The translations under genes were made by a program, and so were the position numbers. Shown here in pieces: positions 40,584-47,713 of a stretch of 64,000 bases of DNA (position 1 is its first letter; the number at the start of each line of letters is the position of its first letter). Origin of the DNA: a virus; the IMG/VR virus record IMGVR_UViG_3300045976_000117, positions 1 to 64,000 of that record; one strand, 5' to 3'. The notes under the pieces were generated by a model. The model ran no database searches. It had not been told where the DNA came from and saw only the letters and a program-made list of their open reading frames with translations.

Positions 40584-41477
40584 TTAGTGACCTCCTCCGA
40601 CAATGACGGGAGACCCGGCCGGTACTGGCACGGCCTGAACTTTGCCATCCGCGATAGCTCGTGCTACGGCCAGTTGCATCTGGTAAGCCGTATAACCAGT
40701 AATGCCGCCAGGGAAGTTCGCTGCGGTGTTCTTATCAGTCTCTGCGGTGGTAGCCCTCAGTTGCGCGGCTTGGTTGTTCGCAAGTTCGGCCTTCAGTGCG
40801 TCATTGGGATCCGGTTTTTGAAGGACGATGCTGTCAATGATGAAGTAATCTTCACCGGTTTGCTCTTTAACGATTTTCGGAATCTCAGCTTTAGAGGCAT
40901 TCTCCCAGTTCCCTTTAGTCACCGGATCCGTAAACAACTGCGACCAGCCGAATCCAAGAGCGGCATTACTGACTCCACGTTCGGCCGGAGCTCGGAGGAA
41001 TTTGTCAAGTACCTGATCCCAACCCTGACCAGGCTCAGCCCCTCCTTCTGTGGCGTAGGCCACATATTGCATGCCGATAGTCTCATGGAATTTCTGTAAA
41101 ATACCGCCTGGCCAGTTCTTGCCAAAAGCATCAGTATATGACTGGCAACTCGCGTTGAGATGGAAAGTGATATTCGCGGGAACACTCATGATCTGACCTT
41201 CTTTTGAAGTGATCGTAAGTGCTTGAAAATCACCACCTGGACCGAAGGTCAGGGTACGTTGAGCTGTCGTCGCAGGATAATAGAAGTAATCATCATTGAT
41301 TTTGTGGTACTCGAGCCTGCTAGGCTGCACACAACCCATGTACACCCGATTACTGAACGGACCATTCTTGTAATGCAGACCCACCTGATTAGCCGCGGTG
41401 TCTGCGATGGAGCAGCCAGCAACCGCCAATGTCACAGGAATGGCAATAATTGCTGACCAGCGTTGCCACCGTTTCAC
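40584..41477 (-). CDS. Lipoprotein with SPFH/band-7-like domain
   Basis: 297 residues from GTG 41477 (AAAGGA 7 nt upstream). Signal with lipobox AVAGC (about residue 21), then an SPFH-like core: strand DFQALTITSKEGQIMSVPAN, helices with FLRAPAERGVSNAALGF and a KAEIPKIVKEQTGEDYFIIDSIVLQKPDP segment, followed by a long helix. SPFH proteins organise membranes and assemble rings; here it would be on the outer face. Role in exclusion or envelope stress is a guess. Confidence 0.65.
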   Translation of the reverse strand: MKRWQRWSAIIAIPVTLAVAGCSIADTAANQVGLHYKNGPFSNRVYMGCVQPSRLEYHKINDDYFYYPATTAQRTLTFGPGGDFQALTITSKEGQIMSVPANITFHLNASCQSYTDAFGKNWPGGILQKFHETIGMQYVAYATEGGAEPGQGWDQVLDKFLRAPAERGVSNAALGFGWSQLFTDPVTKGNWENASKAEIPKIVKEQTGEDYFIIDSIVLQKPDPNDALKAELANNQAAQLRATTAETDKNTAANFPGGITGYTAYQMQLAVARAIADGKVQAVPVPAGSPVIVGGGH

Positions 41478-41517
41478 ACAAATTCCTTTCCGAGTCGGAA
41501 TAGTGCGACGCATCTTA

Positions 41518-41607
41518 TCATCTCCTCCAATTGAGGAAGAAACAGATCACCAGCCCTACGAGCACAGCGTAAGCCGTGCCGATAATTAAAAACTCTGCGA
41601 TATTCAT
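41518..41607 (-). CDS. Single-helix membrane micropeptide
   Basis: 29 residues, MNIAEFLIIGTAYAVLVGL then ICFFLNWRR: one membrane helix with basic end. It ends 40 nt before the SPFH-like lipoprotein start and overlaps the upstream gene's stop. Confidence 0.55.
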   Translation of the reverse strand: MNIAEFLIIGTAYAVLVGLVICFFLNWRR

Positions 41608-41801
41608 ACTCGTATCAGAGTTCTATATTTCTGGTCATCCCAGAAATCGGCGTGATCCTGACACAATGGAATATCGTAGATTGTTGGCAATGATTGAGCC
41701 AACATAATCTCTCTGGTTGTCACCGCGAGCTCTAGGCACCGCCCATGACTAGGGAACCGGTGAGCACACTGCCCGTTCGCTAGTTTCGTGTGTATGTTCA
41801 T
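41604..41801 (-). CDS. Small zinc-type protein
   Basis: 65 residues with CAHRFPSHGRCLELA and a later CQDHADFWDD, giving a Cys-His-Cys-Cys-His set of possible ligands. ATG 41801 overlaps the stop of the previous gene. Confidence 0.6.
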   Translation of the reverse strand: MNIHTKLANGQCAHRFPSHGRCLELAVTTREIMLAQSLPTIYDIPLCQDHADFWDDQKYRTLIRV

Positions 41802-41947
41802 CAGTTTATCGTTCCTGGTCTCCAGTTGGTACCGGTCACTGCGTCGAAAGTATTGGGCTCTTCCCAGTCTTCCAGGTATACAAGTTCTTCTTTTGTTTGT
41901 TCCCTGTCAGGGTTGTCTGTCTCATTTCTCCAAGGTCGTAGTCCCAT
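41801..41947 (-). CDS. Small acidic protein
   Basis: 48 residues, RNETDNPDREQTKEELVYLED. GAGGAA lies before ATG 41947; a longer frame to 41986 lacks a Shine-Dalgarno. Function unknown. Confidence 0.55.
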   Translation of the reverse strand: MGLRPWRNETDNPDREQTKEELVYLEDWEEPNTFDAVTGTNWRPGTIN

Positions 41948-41949
41948 TG

Positions 41950-42072
41950 TTAGTTTCCTCGCTTCTTGTATACCCAGTCCTGCCACATCTGCTCGCGGTC
42001 TGACCGTTGCTGGTCGCGCTCAGTCTGAGTGCTCGTGTCCTGCCGTTCGACTTGCTGACTGATATACTGCAT
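41950..42072 (-). CDS. Small Gln/Arg-rich helical protein
   Basis: 40 residues, MQYISQQVERQDTSTQTERD then a WQDWVYKKRGN end. AAGGAAACC lies upstream. Charged helix; partner unknown. Confidence 0.55.
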   Translation of the reverse strand: MQYISQQVERQDTSTQTERDQQRSDREQMWQDWVYKKRGN

Positions 42073-42105
42073 GTGCCTGGTTTCCTTCCTACTCGGTTAC
42101 TAGGT

Positions 42106-42148
42106 GCCTCGGGTTGGTGTTTCTTAACGGGTTATGCCAGCCCGAGGC
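42106..42148. terminator. 12-bp hairpin with U-rich tail on the plus strand
   Basis: GCCTCGGGTTGG (42106-42117) pairs with CCAGCCCGAGGC (42137-42148), one G-U, then TTATTTTATTA on the plus strand. Both neighbouring genes are leftward, so it is an antisense terminator or, leftward, an intergenic hairpin directly after the stop of 42149-42241. Confidence 0.5.
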
Positions 42149-42241
42149 TTATTTTATTATGTGAAGTGTGTTAAACACTTCATCTCGCCATTCATCGATA
42201 TGATCTTCAGTATATTCTTTAGGGTCCGTCAAACTGTTCAT
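42149..42241 (-). CDS. Acidic micropeptide downstream of the tandem RNA repeats
   Basis: 30 residues, MNSLTDPKEYTEDHIDEWRD then EVFNTLHIIK. AAAGGAG is about 13 nt upstream of the ATG. It is the first leftward gene after the two structured repeats, whose RNA would form its leader. Confidence 0.5.
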   Translation of the reverse strand: MNSLTDPKEYTEDHIDEWRDEVFNTLHIIK

Positions 42242-42265
42242 GTAATCTCTGCACTCCTTTATTAG

Positions 42266-42380
42266 AAATTGGGGCCCGCGTCGGAGGCGCTGCTTACCTA
42301 CCCTGCCAGTTTCTTTTAATTCCGATACTGTGTGTTTACTCGCGCGGGCCCACTGTTTAGTTTAAGTTTGGGGTTTGGTT
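42266..42380. ncRNA. Structured tandem repeat, copy 1
   Basis: About 115 bp: AAATTGGGGCCCGCG start, internal GGAGGC, CCCTGCC and TTCTTTTAATTCC, then CGCGGGCCC and a GTTTAGTTTAAG/GTTTGGGGTTTGG tail. GGGCCCGCG (42272-42280) pairs with CGCGGGCCC (42343-42351). Shares layout and sequence with copy 2. No open frame follows both copies, so I read it as structured RNA; the strand is undecided. Confidence 0.6.
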
Positions 42381-42404
42381 GAGGTCGGACATTTATTTTC
42401 TTCA

Positions 42405-42510
42405 AAATTGGGGCCCGTGCGGGAGGCTGCGTGAACCCTGCCGCTACGCTCTTTTAGATTCCCTGATTTTCACACGGGCCCGCTGTTTAGTTTGGGTTTG
42501 GGGTTTGGTT
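42405..42510. ncRNA. Structured tandem repeat, copy 2
   Basis: About 106 bp, same order as copy 1: AAATTGGGGCCCGTG, GGAGGC, CCCTGCC, CTCTTTTAGATTCC, CACGGGCCC, then the G/T-rich tail. The stem is GGGCCCGTG (42411-42419) with CACGGGCCC (42473-42481); the C-G pair of copy 1 is a T-A pair here, a compensatory change. Confidence 0.6.
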
Positions 42511-42715
42511 ACCGTAAGGGCAACAGCCATGGTTGCTGGTTGATAATCCACTCCTTGGTGGAGGTGTACATATCAGTGCTAGGCGAGTCGTACCAGGCAT
42601 CAAGAGCCTGTACGACTTGGCCACCCTCGCGGGTGTCCAGTAGACCGTAGACCTGAGACAAGTCCAGCAAGCAGGTAAACATAGCGCTGCGGTCTAGTCC
42701 GTTCTTAGCCTTCAT
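42509..42715 (-). CDS. Small hypothetical protein
   Basis: 68 residues, KNGLDRSAMFTCLLDLSQVYGLLDT, helical with a Trp-rich end. Directly downstream of the regulated promoter at 42779-42807. Its stop overlaps the end of repeat copy 2, so both repeats are probably in its transcript. Confidence 0.65.
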   Translation of the reverse strand: MKAKNGLDRSAMFTCLLDLSQVYGLLDTREGGQVVQALDAWYDSPSTDMYTSTKEWIINQQPWLLPLR

Positions 42716-42748
42716 TTCTAGCTCCTCAGTTCTTGTGTTCCTGCTCTG

Positions 42749-42816
42749 TTGTCTAGTACATCGGATCTGATGTACTAGACGTTACAGACAGAGGGATCAC
42801 CTGTCAAGCTGGACAG
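42749..42816 (-). promoter_or_regulatory. Leftward promoter C with two palindromic operators
   Basis: Read leftward: TTGACA (42807-42802), 17 bp, TAACGT (42784-42779). The -35 lies in the palindrome CTGTCAAGCTGGACAG (42801-42816). The expected transcription start lies in a perfect 11-bp dyad, TCTAGTACATC (42752-42762) and GATGTACTAGA (42769-42779) round GGATCT. 42749-42786 is the third copy of the 38-bp element. Drives 42715. Confidence 0.75.
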
Positions 42817-42841
42817 CTCAAGATTTTTAGTCCAGACAGCA

Positions 42842-42876
42842 AGAGACCGGTACCCCGCGTCTGGGCACCGGTCTCT
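42842..42876. terminator. Terminator-like hairpin after the Lsr2 gene
   Basis: AGAGACCGGT (42842-42851) with ACCGGTCTCT (42867-42876), 10 bp with further GC pairs inside. It follows the leftward Lsr2-like gene; the U-tract is short. Confidence 0.65.
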
Positions 42877-42891
42877 GTGGAGAGTTTGACT

Positions 42892-43284
42892 CTAGGCCGC
42901 GGCAGCCTGCTTGGTCCTCAGGTGCTCGAGAATCTGCGGGTTTTGCGTTCGCCACGCGGTCACAGCGAGCTCCGGCAGGCGACCCCGCTGAGCCAGGCTG
43001 ACGCCATTGGCAGCCGCATACTCGCGTACCGCACTTCGCTCTTCCGGGGTCAGACCGGATCCAGTCGGCGCTGCCGTGGTGGACTTGGCCGGACGGCCAC
43101 GCTTGCCAGTACTGGCCTTGCGACCAGCCTCAACATATCGACCAAGGAAATTCCGAAGCTCGTCCTCCTCCGCAGGAGTCAAGTCGATCTCGTAAGTCAC
43201 CCCCGCAAGACCGAACTCCACATTGCGGGCATCGCCTTCGCCACTGAGATCACTGGCGATCTCTACAGTAACCTTCTGTGCCAT
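42892..43284 (-). CDS. Lsr2-like nucleoid protein
   Basis: 130 residues. N-terminal dimer domain: MAQKVTVEIASDLSGEGDAR then VEFGLAGVTYEIDLTPAEEDELR, the Lsr2 pattern. Linker with KRGRPAKST, and a C-terminal DNA-binding helix pair with the Arg-Gly-Arg motif at 100-102 (GVSLAQRGRLPELAV). It binds AT-rich DNA minor groove in the family; a phage copy could silence early genes or counteract host Lsr2. Confidence 0.85.
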   Translation of the reverse strand: MAQKVTVEIASDLSGEGDARNVEFGLAGVTYEIDLTPAEEDELRNFLGRYVEAGRKASTGKRGRPAKSTTAAPTGSGLTPEERSAVREYAAANGVSLAQRGRLPELAVTAWRTQNPQILEHLRTKQAAAA

Positions 43285-43364
43285 AGGTGCTCCTTTGATA
43301 GGGGGTCCTGACCTAAGGCGATTATTACACCATTAGGCTAATTTATGTCAACTTTGGGGGGTCT

Positions 43365-43535
43365 GTGACCGGTTTAGCAAGCTATCTGCTAGGAGTTTTA
43401 GTGATGACCGGACTCACCGCGTTGATGCTGGCAGGAGCTCTGACACTGATAACCGGGTATGTCGTGCTGTGGTGGGGGATCCTGCTCATGGCCGTCAAAA
43501 TCGCCCATTGGACGGACATCTGGTCTAACAGCTAG
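43365..43535 (+). CDS. Two-helix membrane protein
   Basis: 56 residues from GTG 43365 after GGGGGG (alternatives GTG 43401, ATG 43404 after AGGAG). Hydrophobic segments about 4-24 and 28-46, end KIAHWTDIWSNS. The only rightward gene between Lsr2 and the terminator at 43574. Confidence 0.55.
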   Translation: MTGLASYLLGVLVMTGLTALMLAGALTLITGYVVLWWGILLMAVKIAHWTDIWSNS

Positions 43536-43573
43536 TTGCTACCCTTGAGTTGCGTGCGTTACATGATCCTGAC

Positions 43574-43636
43574 AAAGCAGGGCCCCTAGGGTGCTCCCCA
43601 GCCACGTGGCCGGTCCCTAGGGGCCCTGCTTTTTGT
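43574..43636. terminator. Strong bidirectional terminator
   Basis: 18 perfect bp (43574-43591 with 43615-43632, core GCAGGGCCCCTAGGG), inner GCCACGTGGC palindrome, followed by TTTTTG rightward and, in reverse, by T-poor sequence after AAAG. Separates converging genes 43365 and 43639. Confidence 0.9.
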
Positions 43637-43638
43637 TG

Positions 43639-44001
43639 TTACTCGTCAGTCGGAGGCTCCACCTCGATCCCTGTTGGGTGGGCCATGCGCCATGCCCGCG
43701 TCTTGATCCGATAGCGCCACTTGCGCCGTTCAGCCGGATCTGTGGGCTCTTCTTCCTGCGTCACATGCAGGCCCACGTTAAGCCACACATCGGAGTTGTC
43801 CGGCTTGAGCAGGCCATACAACTTGTGATAAGCGACTTTCTGAGCACGCTCCAACCAGGCCAACCGCTCTTCGATCGCTCGAGCTGCCTGAACAAAAAGA
43901 TCAATATCGGTCTCTCGGTTGCCGCTGACTTGTTGCCCCAGTACGCGCGACACCACCTCCCCCTCGGTCACCCCATGTGACGTGACTTCCTGATTGCTCA
44001 C
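43639..44001 (-). CDS. Helical hypothetical protein
   Basis: 120 residues; long helices (ETDIDLFVQAARAIEERLAW, AYHKLYGLLKPDN), a basic RRKWRYRIKTRAWRMAH segment and an acidic tail. Divergent from the translocase operon. May be a replication or transfer accessory protein; no family recognised. Confidence 0.6.
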   Translation of the reverse strand: MSNQEVTSHGVTEGEVVSRVLGQQVSGNRETDIDLFVQAARAIEERLAWLERAQKVAYHKLYGLLKPDNSDVWLNVGLHVTQEEEPTDPAERRKWRYRIKTRAWRMAHPTGIEVEPPTDE

Positions 44002-44038
44002 TGCTGGCGTTCCTCCTGACGGTCTGTCCGATCCTGCC

Positions 44039-44083
44039 GGACCGGGTTTCAGTTACGTAATTGAAACTGTAGTATGCCGGTCC
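44039..44083. promoter_or_regulatory. Operator-like nested dyad in the divergent gap
   Basis: GTTTCA (44046-44051) and TGAAAC (44062-44067) surround TTACGTAA (44053-44060), giving a 22-bp near-perfect dyad; GGACCGG (44039-44045) and CCGGTCC (44077-44083) add an outer 7-bp repeat. It lies in the 199-bp gap between divergent 44001 (-) and 44201 (+). Nothing else was recognised in that gap. Confidence 0.6.
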
Positions 44084-44200
44084 AAGGTAGTCCTGACTAC
44101 CCCACGGGCGGATGACGGTCCGTCCGTAGGCACCCGGCAGGGTCTTGACTCCGGCCGTGCCGGGTGCCGCCACCAACGGAGTCAGCTAGGCGTAACGAAT

Positions 44201-45070
44201 GTGATCGATCTTGCCGCGGTTCGGAAGACCCAGAGCCAGATTAATGCGGCTATCTGGGGCTGTGCCGGTATCGCCATGTCTGCTTCAGCTATCGCAGGAA
44301 TTACCGGATTTTGGAACCTGCAACACGATGGCTGGGGTCTTGCCTCAGGTCTCACTACTTCGGTAGCCGTGGACACGGCTCTTTGGGTAGCTCTGACCTC
44401 TGATCAACTCATGGAGCGCGCGGGCCTGGCCGCAGACGGGCCTTGGGCTCGCGCCGTACGCTGGGGCACCGCGGTGATGTCGATCTTCCTCAACGTGCTG
44501 GCTGCGGTGCTATCTCCTATCGAAGCCGGTTTCAAATTTCTTCTGATCGTGATTCATGCCTTTGCGCCATTGATCATGGTTGGTTTGGCAGAGCTCCGAA
44601 CGGAGAACGGTCGCAAGCTGGCTGCCAGGGAGCGCGAGGCTCTCGAGCAAGAAGAGGCCCGACGTAGGGCCCTTGATACTCCGATCGTTGCTCCATCCGA
44701 GCGAATCTCACCCCCGGTGCCGATCGTCTCTGTTCCGGACCCCCGGCTGGCCAGTGAGGTTGCCGAACTTCGCGCGGAGCTTGCTCGAGTCAAGACGTTG
44801 ACCCCGGCTCCTCCCACGCCCAAGCCTCCGCAGACGGTAGTGACTCCCTTGCGGCCTGCAACTGAATCCTCAAAAAATCACCGTGGGGCCTCAGTAACCG
44901 ATCGGATCGTTACTTATCTCAACACTCATCACTGTGGGGACCCTTATGGAATCACCGCGGAGATTTTAGCGTCTAAAACTAAACAAAATGTACACACCTG
45001 TAAAAAAGTTCTCACCGATTGGCGTCGGGGGCAAACTGACAAATCACAACGTAGGACGGCGACACCATGA
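44201..45070 (+). CDS. DUF2637-like membrane protein with C-terminal winged helix
   Basis: 289 residues from GTG 44201. Four membrane segments in the first ~150 with AVDTALWVALTSDQLMERAG between them, then a coiled coil (GRKLAAREREALEQEEARRR), Pro linker, and a helix-turn-helix-like end (SVTDRIVTYLNTHHCGD, ITAEILASKTKQNVHTCKKV). This layout is known from spread/transfer proteins of Streptomyces plasmids and integrative elements. It overlaps the translocase gene by 4 bases (ATGA). Confidence 0.65.
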   Translation: MIDLAAVRKTQSQINAAIWGCAGIAMSASAIAGITGFWNLQHDGWGLASGLTTSVAVDTALWVALTSDQLMERAGLAADGPWARAVRWGTAVMSIFLNVLAAVLSPIEAGFKFLLIVIHAFAPLIMVGLAELRTENGRKLAAREREALEQEEARRRALDTPIVAPSERISPPVPIVSVPDPRLASEVAELRAELARVKTLTPAPPTPKPPQTVVTPLRPATESSKNHRGASVTDRIVTYLNTHHCGDPYGITAEILASKTKQNVHTCKKVLTDWRRGQTDKSQRRTATP

Positions 45071-47220
45071 CTATCACTGATATTTCTCAGCCACCGGAGC
45101 CTGAGAACGAGGAACAACGGCAAAGTGCCATGCGACGGGCCCTCAATCGATGGTTCCGAAGGCCAGAGCCTGAAGACTATGAAGAGGTGACCGGCACTGA
45201 ACTGTCACCATACGTGCCAACACCGCGAGAGCCCGAGCTCGAGCCACTGGCTTGGCTGGAAAAGCACAAGCTCACATTGCCTGACCGGCGACGGGTCAAG
45301 GCTCGAAGCAAGGAAGTAGCCAGGCACCTGCCCGGTATGGCCGTCAAGTTTGCTTTTACCACCCTCCCACGGAGAGCTTGGGACGAAGGCGTAACTCCCG
45401 TCTGGCGTGGTTGCGGCAAATGTGCAATGGCTTACTACAACTGGTTGACCTCCGCCTATCTCGCGGAGGCTCACAAAGACGCCGAAGGCACCCGTAAATC
45501 AGCGATTAACCAGAATAGGCACAAGAGTCATGGCTACAAGCTCTGGGCTTCGGTCTTCGGCGCTTGTACTGCTGCCGGAGGCATGGCCTACCTGTACTTC
45601 TATCATTTTATTCCGTTTCTGGTCGTACTGGGTGTAGTGCTATTTCTTCTCGATGTGCTTGGCCGTGTGGGAGAAGAGAAGAAACAAGAGATTGCTCCGG
45701 TTCACACTCAGCCACTTAGTGAAGGTATGGAGTACGGACAGCTCACCGCGACGATTCAAGCTGGCCTCAATGAGACTATTGGACTGGACAGCGAGGGTAA
45801 GCCACTTGCGCGTGTTTCAGGTCTTGTTACTTATGATTTTGAGCGTGGAGAGTTCCGACAGCCGATCACTACATATCACGACTTCGAAGAAAAACACATT
45901 CGCTATCTAGAACGTCGGGTGGCGGCACGACCCGGCAGCATATTCGTCTTGCAGGAACCGAAAATCTCTACTCAGCGAACCATGGTCATCAAATATCGTG
46001 ACCCGTTCCGAGATGTGCCGTCTGCTCCGTTTATCAAGCCTGGTACGAAATCTATTACCGAGGGTTGTGTTATCGGAGTATCGCAGACTGACCGACAGTT
46101 CCTTGTGCATGTAGCTGGTCTGCATGTTGGCGTGGTGGCCCAGTCGGCAGGTGGCAAGTCCGAAGGGATCATTGCCTCTTTGATCGAGGCTATCCTTGCG
46201 ACACACAATGCTGTGCCGGTTGGCATTGACCTTACCGAAGGACCACTATTTCCAATTTATGAAGGTCTTGTTCAAAAAGTTGCATACACTCCCAAAGATG
46301 CGGAGGAACTTCTCGGTTGGCTGATAGATGAAAAAAGTCGTAGAGCTAAAATTTTGCAGAATATTGCTCGCAGTGATGATCCGAACGTCAAGGGCCGTGA
46401 GTGGAACGCAGATCTCGCGGCGCTGTATAACGCTCCGAGCATCCATGTCATTATCGATGAATTAGCAATGACAACAAAATTCGATGGTAAGGGCGGCAGT
46501 ATTAATCTGCGGGCACCGATCGAAGAGCTCGCCCGTACCGGGTCCAAGCACTGGATCACTCTTATCACTGGCCAGCAGAAGACCGGTAACAATGACGCAG
46601 GTTCTACTGGTATCACCGACAACATGCACGTCTGGCTAGTAGGTCCTTGCTCCCCAGATGACGCTAATGCAATCTTCACCGCGGAGGGGCGTAAGCAGGG
46701 ATATGCACCTAACTTGCTGAAGTCGGCAGAACGGGGCAAGTCTCCTAATGATGCTGGTCGATGCTATGTCAAGGCTCCCGGCTATGGCCCGGACGTGTAT
46801 TGCTCCTATCGGCCGATGCCGGAAGACGAACTCAAGCGTCGCCGCAAGATGCGCCTTGAAATCGGAATACCGATGTTAAAACACTGTGGTGAAGATGATA
46901 ATGATGAAATTATGGAGGCTGAGGTGGTTCCAAGCAGGCCAGTGCTCGAGGCTCTCGCGGCAGCCTTCGAAGATATTAATCCGCCGGACGGCAGATTGCC
47001 GAGTGCTTTGGCTGCTCAATGGATCAGTGAAAGGACCGATATGGAATTTACTCAAGAATCTCTGGCCGCTGCTCTAAAGAAGGAGCTCGGTGATGACCGG
47101 GCACCGCGGACGTACAGCAACCGGTGCAAGATCGTGAAGATCCTTAATCCGGAGGCTGAGAACACCAACCGCAAGTACTACGCACATGCGGACATTTCGA
47201 GCCTCATGGCGGGGGTGTGA
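45067..47220 (+). CDS. FtsK/SpoIIIE/TraB-like DNA translocase
   Basis: 717 residues. Two membrane helices (about 158-198), a beta linker, then the motor: Walker A VAQSAGGKSEG (about 357-367) and Walker B SIHVIIDELAM (458-468), followed by RTGSKHWITLITGQQ (sensor-like) and a C-terminal helix-turn-helix part with WISERTDMEFTQESLAAAL (about 652-670, gamma-like). Membrane-anchored hexamers of this family pump double-stranded DNA. Domain order fits conjugative TraB better than bacterial FtsK by length. Confidence 0.8.
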   Translation: MTITDISQPPEPENEEQRQSAMRRALNRWFRRPEPEDYEEVTGTELSPYVPTPREPELEPLAWLEKHKLTLPDRRRVKARSKEVARHLPGMAVKFAFTTLPRRAWDEGVTPVWRGCGKCAMAYYNWLTSAYLAEAHKDAEGTRKSAINQNRHKSHGYKLWASVFGACTAAGGMAYLYFYHFIPFLVVLGVVLFLLDVLGRVGEEKKQEIAPVHTQPLSEGMEYGQLTATIQAGLNETIGLDSEGKPLARVSGLVTYDFERGEFRQPITTYHDFEEKHIRYLERRVAARPGSIFVLQEPKISTQRTMVIKYRDPFRDVPSAPFIKPGTKSITEGCVIGVSQTDRQFLVHVAGLHVGVVAQSAGGKSEGIIASLIEAILATHNAVPVGIDLTEGPLFPIYEGLVQKVAYTPKDAEELLGWLIDEKSRRAKILQNIARSDDPNVKGREWNADLAALYNAPSIHVIIDELAMTTKFDGKGGSINLRAPIEELARTGSKHWITLITGQQKTGNNDAGSTGITDNMHVWLVGPCSPDDANAIFTAEGRKQGYAPNLLKSAERGKSPNDAGRCYVKAPGYGPDVYCSYRPMPEDELKRRRKMRLEIGIPMLKHCGEDDNDEIMEAEVVPSRPVLEALAAAFEDINPPDGRLPSALAAQWISERTDMEFTQESLAAALKKELGDDRAPRTYSNRCKIVKILNPEAENTNRKYYAHADISSLMAGV

Positions 47221-47410
47221 GGGGGCTACGAGGGGGTCAACTGTTGCGGGTCTGTTGCGCAACATCAGGTGCCCTGTTGACCCTCTCTGTCAACCCCCTG
47301 GCTACATGGTCATACCTCCCGATTGTCCGGGTATCCGAGCGCGTACTCCAGTGCGCATCCGCAGGTACTGACCGGGTACTCACGCGAGTACTCAGGGGAG
47401 GTGAGTACCC

Positions 47411-47620
47411 GTGGGCATTGCACTTCTGATACTCGTGGGAGTACTCGCGGTTTGGGCGCGTCATTGCTGGCGTTGGCCCTATGTGACCTGCAAACATTGC
47501 GAGGGCAAGAAGCGTGAGTACTCGTCGGACGGCGCGTACTTCCGAGACTCTGAGTGCGCGTTCTGCCTCACCAACGGGTATCGGTACCGGTGGGAGCTTC
47601 GATGGCTGACCCTGCTGTGA
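47411..47620 (+). CDS. Small membrane protein with zinc knuckle
   Basis: 69 residues: membrane helix 2-18, CKHCEGKKREYSSDG and CAFCLTNGYR making a Cys4 site, Trp-rich end. AGGGGAGG lies 8 nt before GTG 47411. Small proteins of this type often follow transfer genes in actinobacterial elements. Three of the GAGTAC repeats lie inside it. Confidence 0.65.
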   Translation: MGIALLILVGVLAVWARHCWRWPYVTCKHCEGKKREYSSDGAYFRDSECAFCLTNGYRYRWELRWLTLL

Positions 47621-47640
47621 GTACCCGCAACATCGCTGAC

Positions 47641-47698
47641 CTGTCCAGCTTGACAGGGGTCATCTGTCCGGGTACTTTGTGCCTAGGAACTTAGGCAG
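47641..47698 (+). promoter_or_regulatory. Rightward promoter F with two palindromic operators
   Basis: TTGACA (47650-47655), 17 bp, TACTTT (47673-47678). The -35 lies within palindrome CTGTCCAGCTTGACAG (47641-47656); the dyad GTGCCTAGGAACTTAGGCAG (47679-47698) covers the expected start. Same architecture as promoter C, opposite direction. Drives 47714 onward. Confidence 0.78.
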
Positions 47699-47713
47699 TT
47701 GAGAGGTAGAAAG

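Noticed and set aside
42266-42510. Tandem repeats as attachment sites or transposon ends
   Set aside because: Both copies carry internally paired ends with a compensatory change and shared interior blocks, which fits RNA structure better; no recombinase or target duplication was seen.
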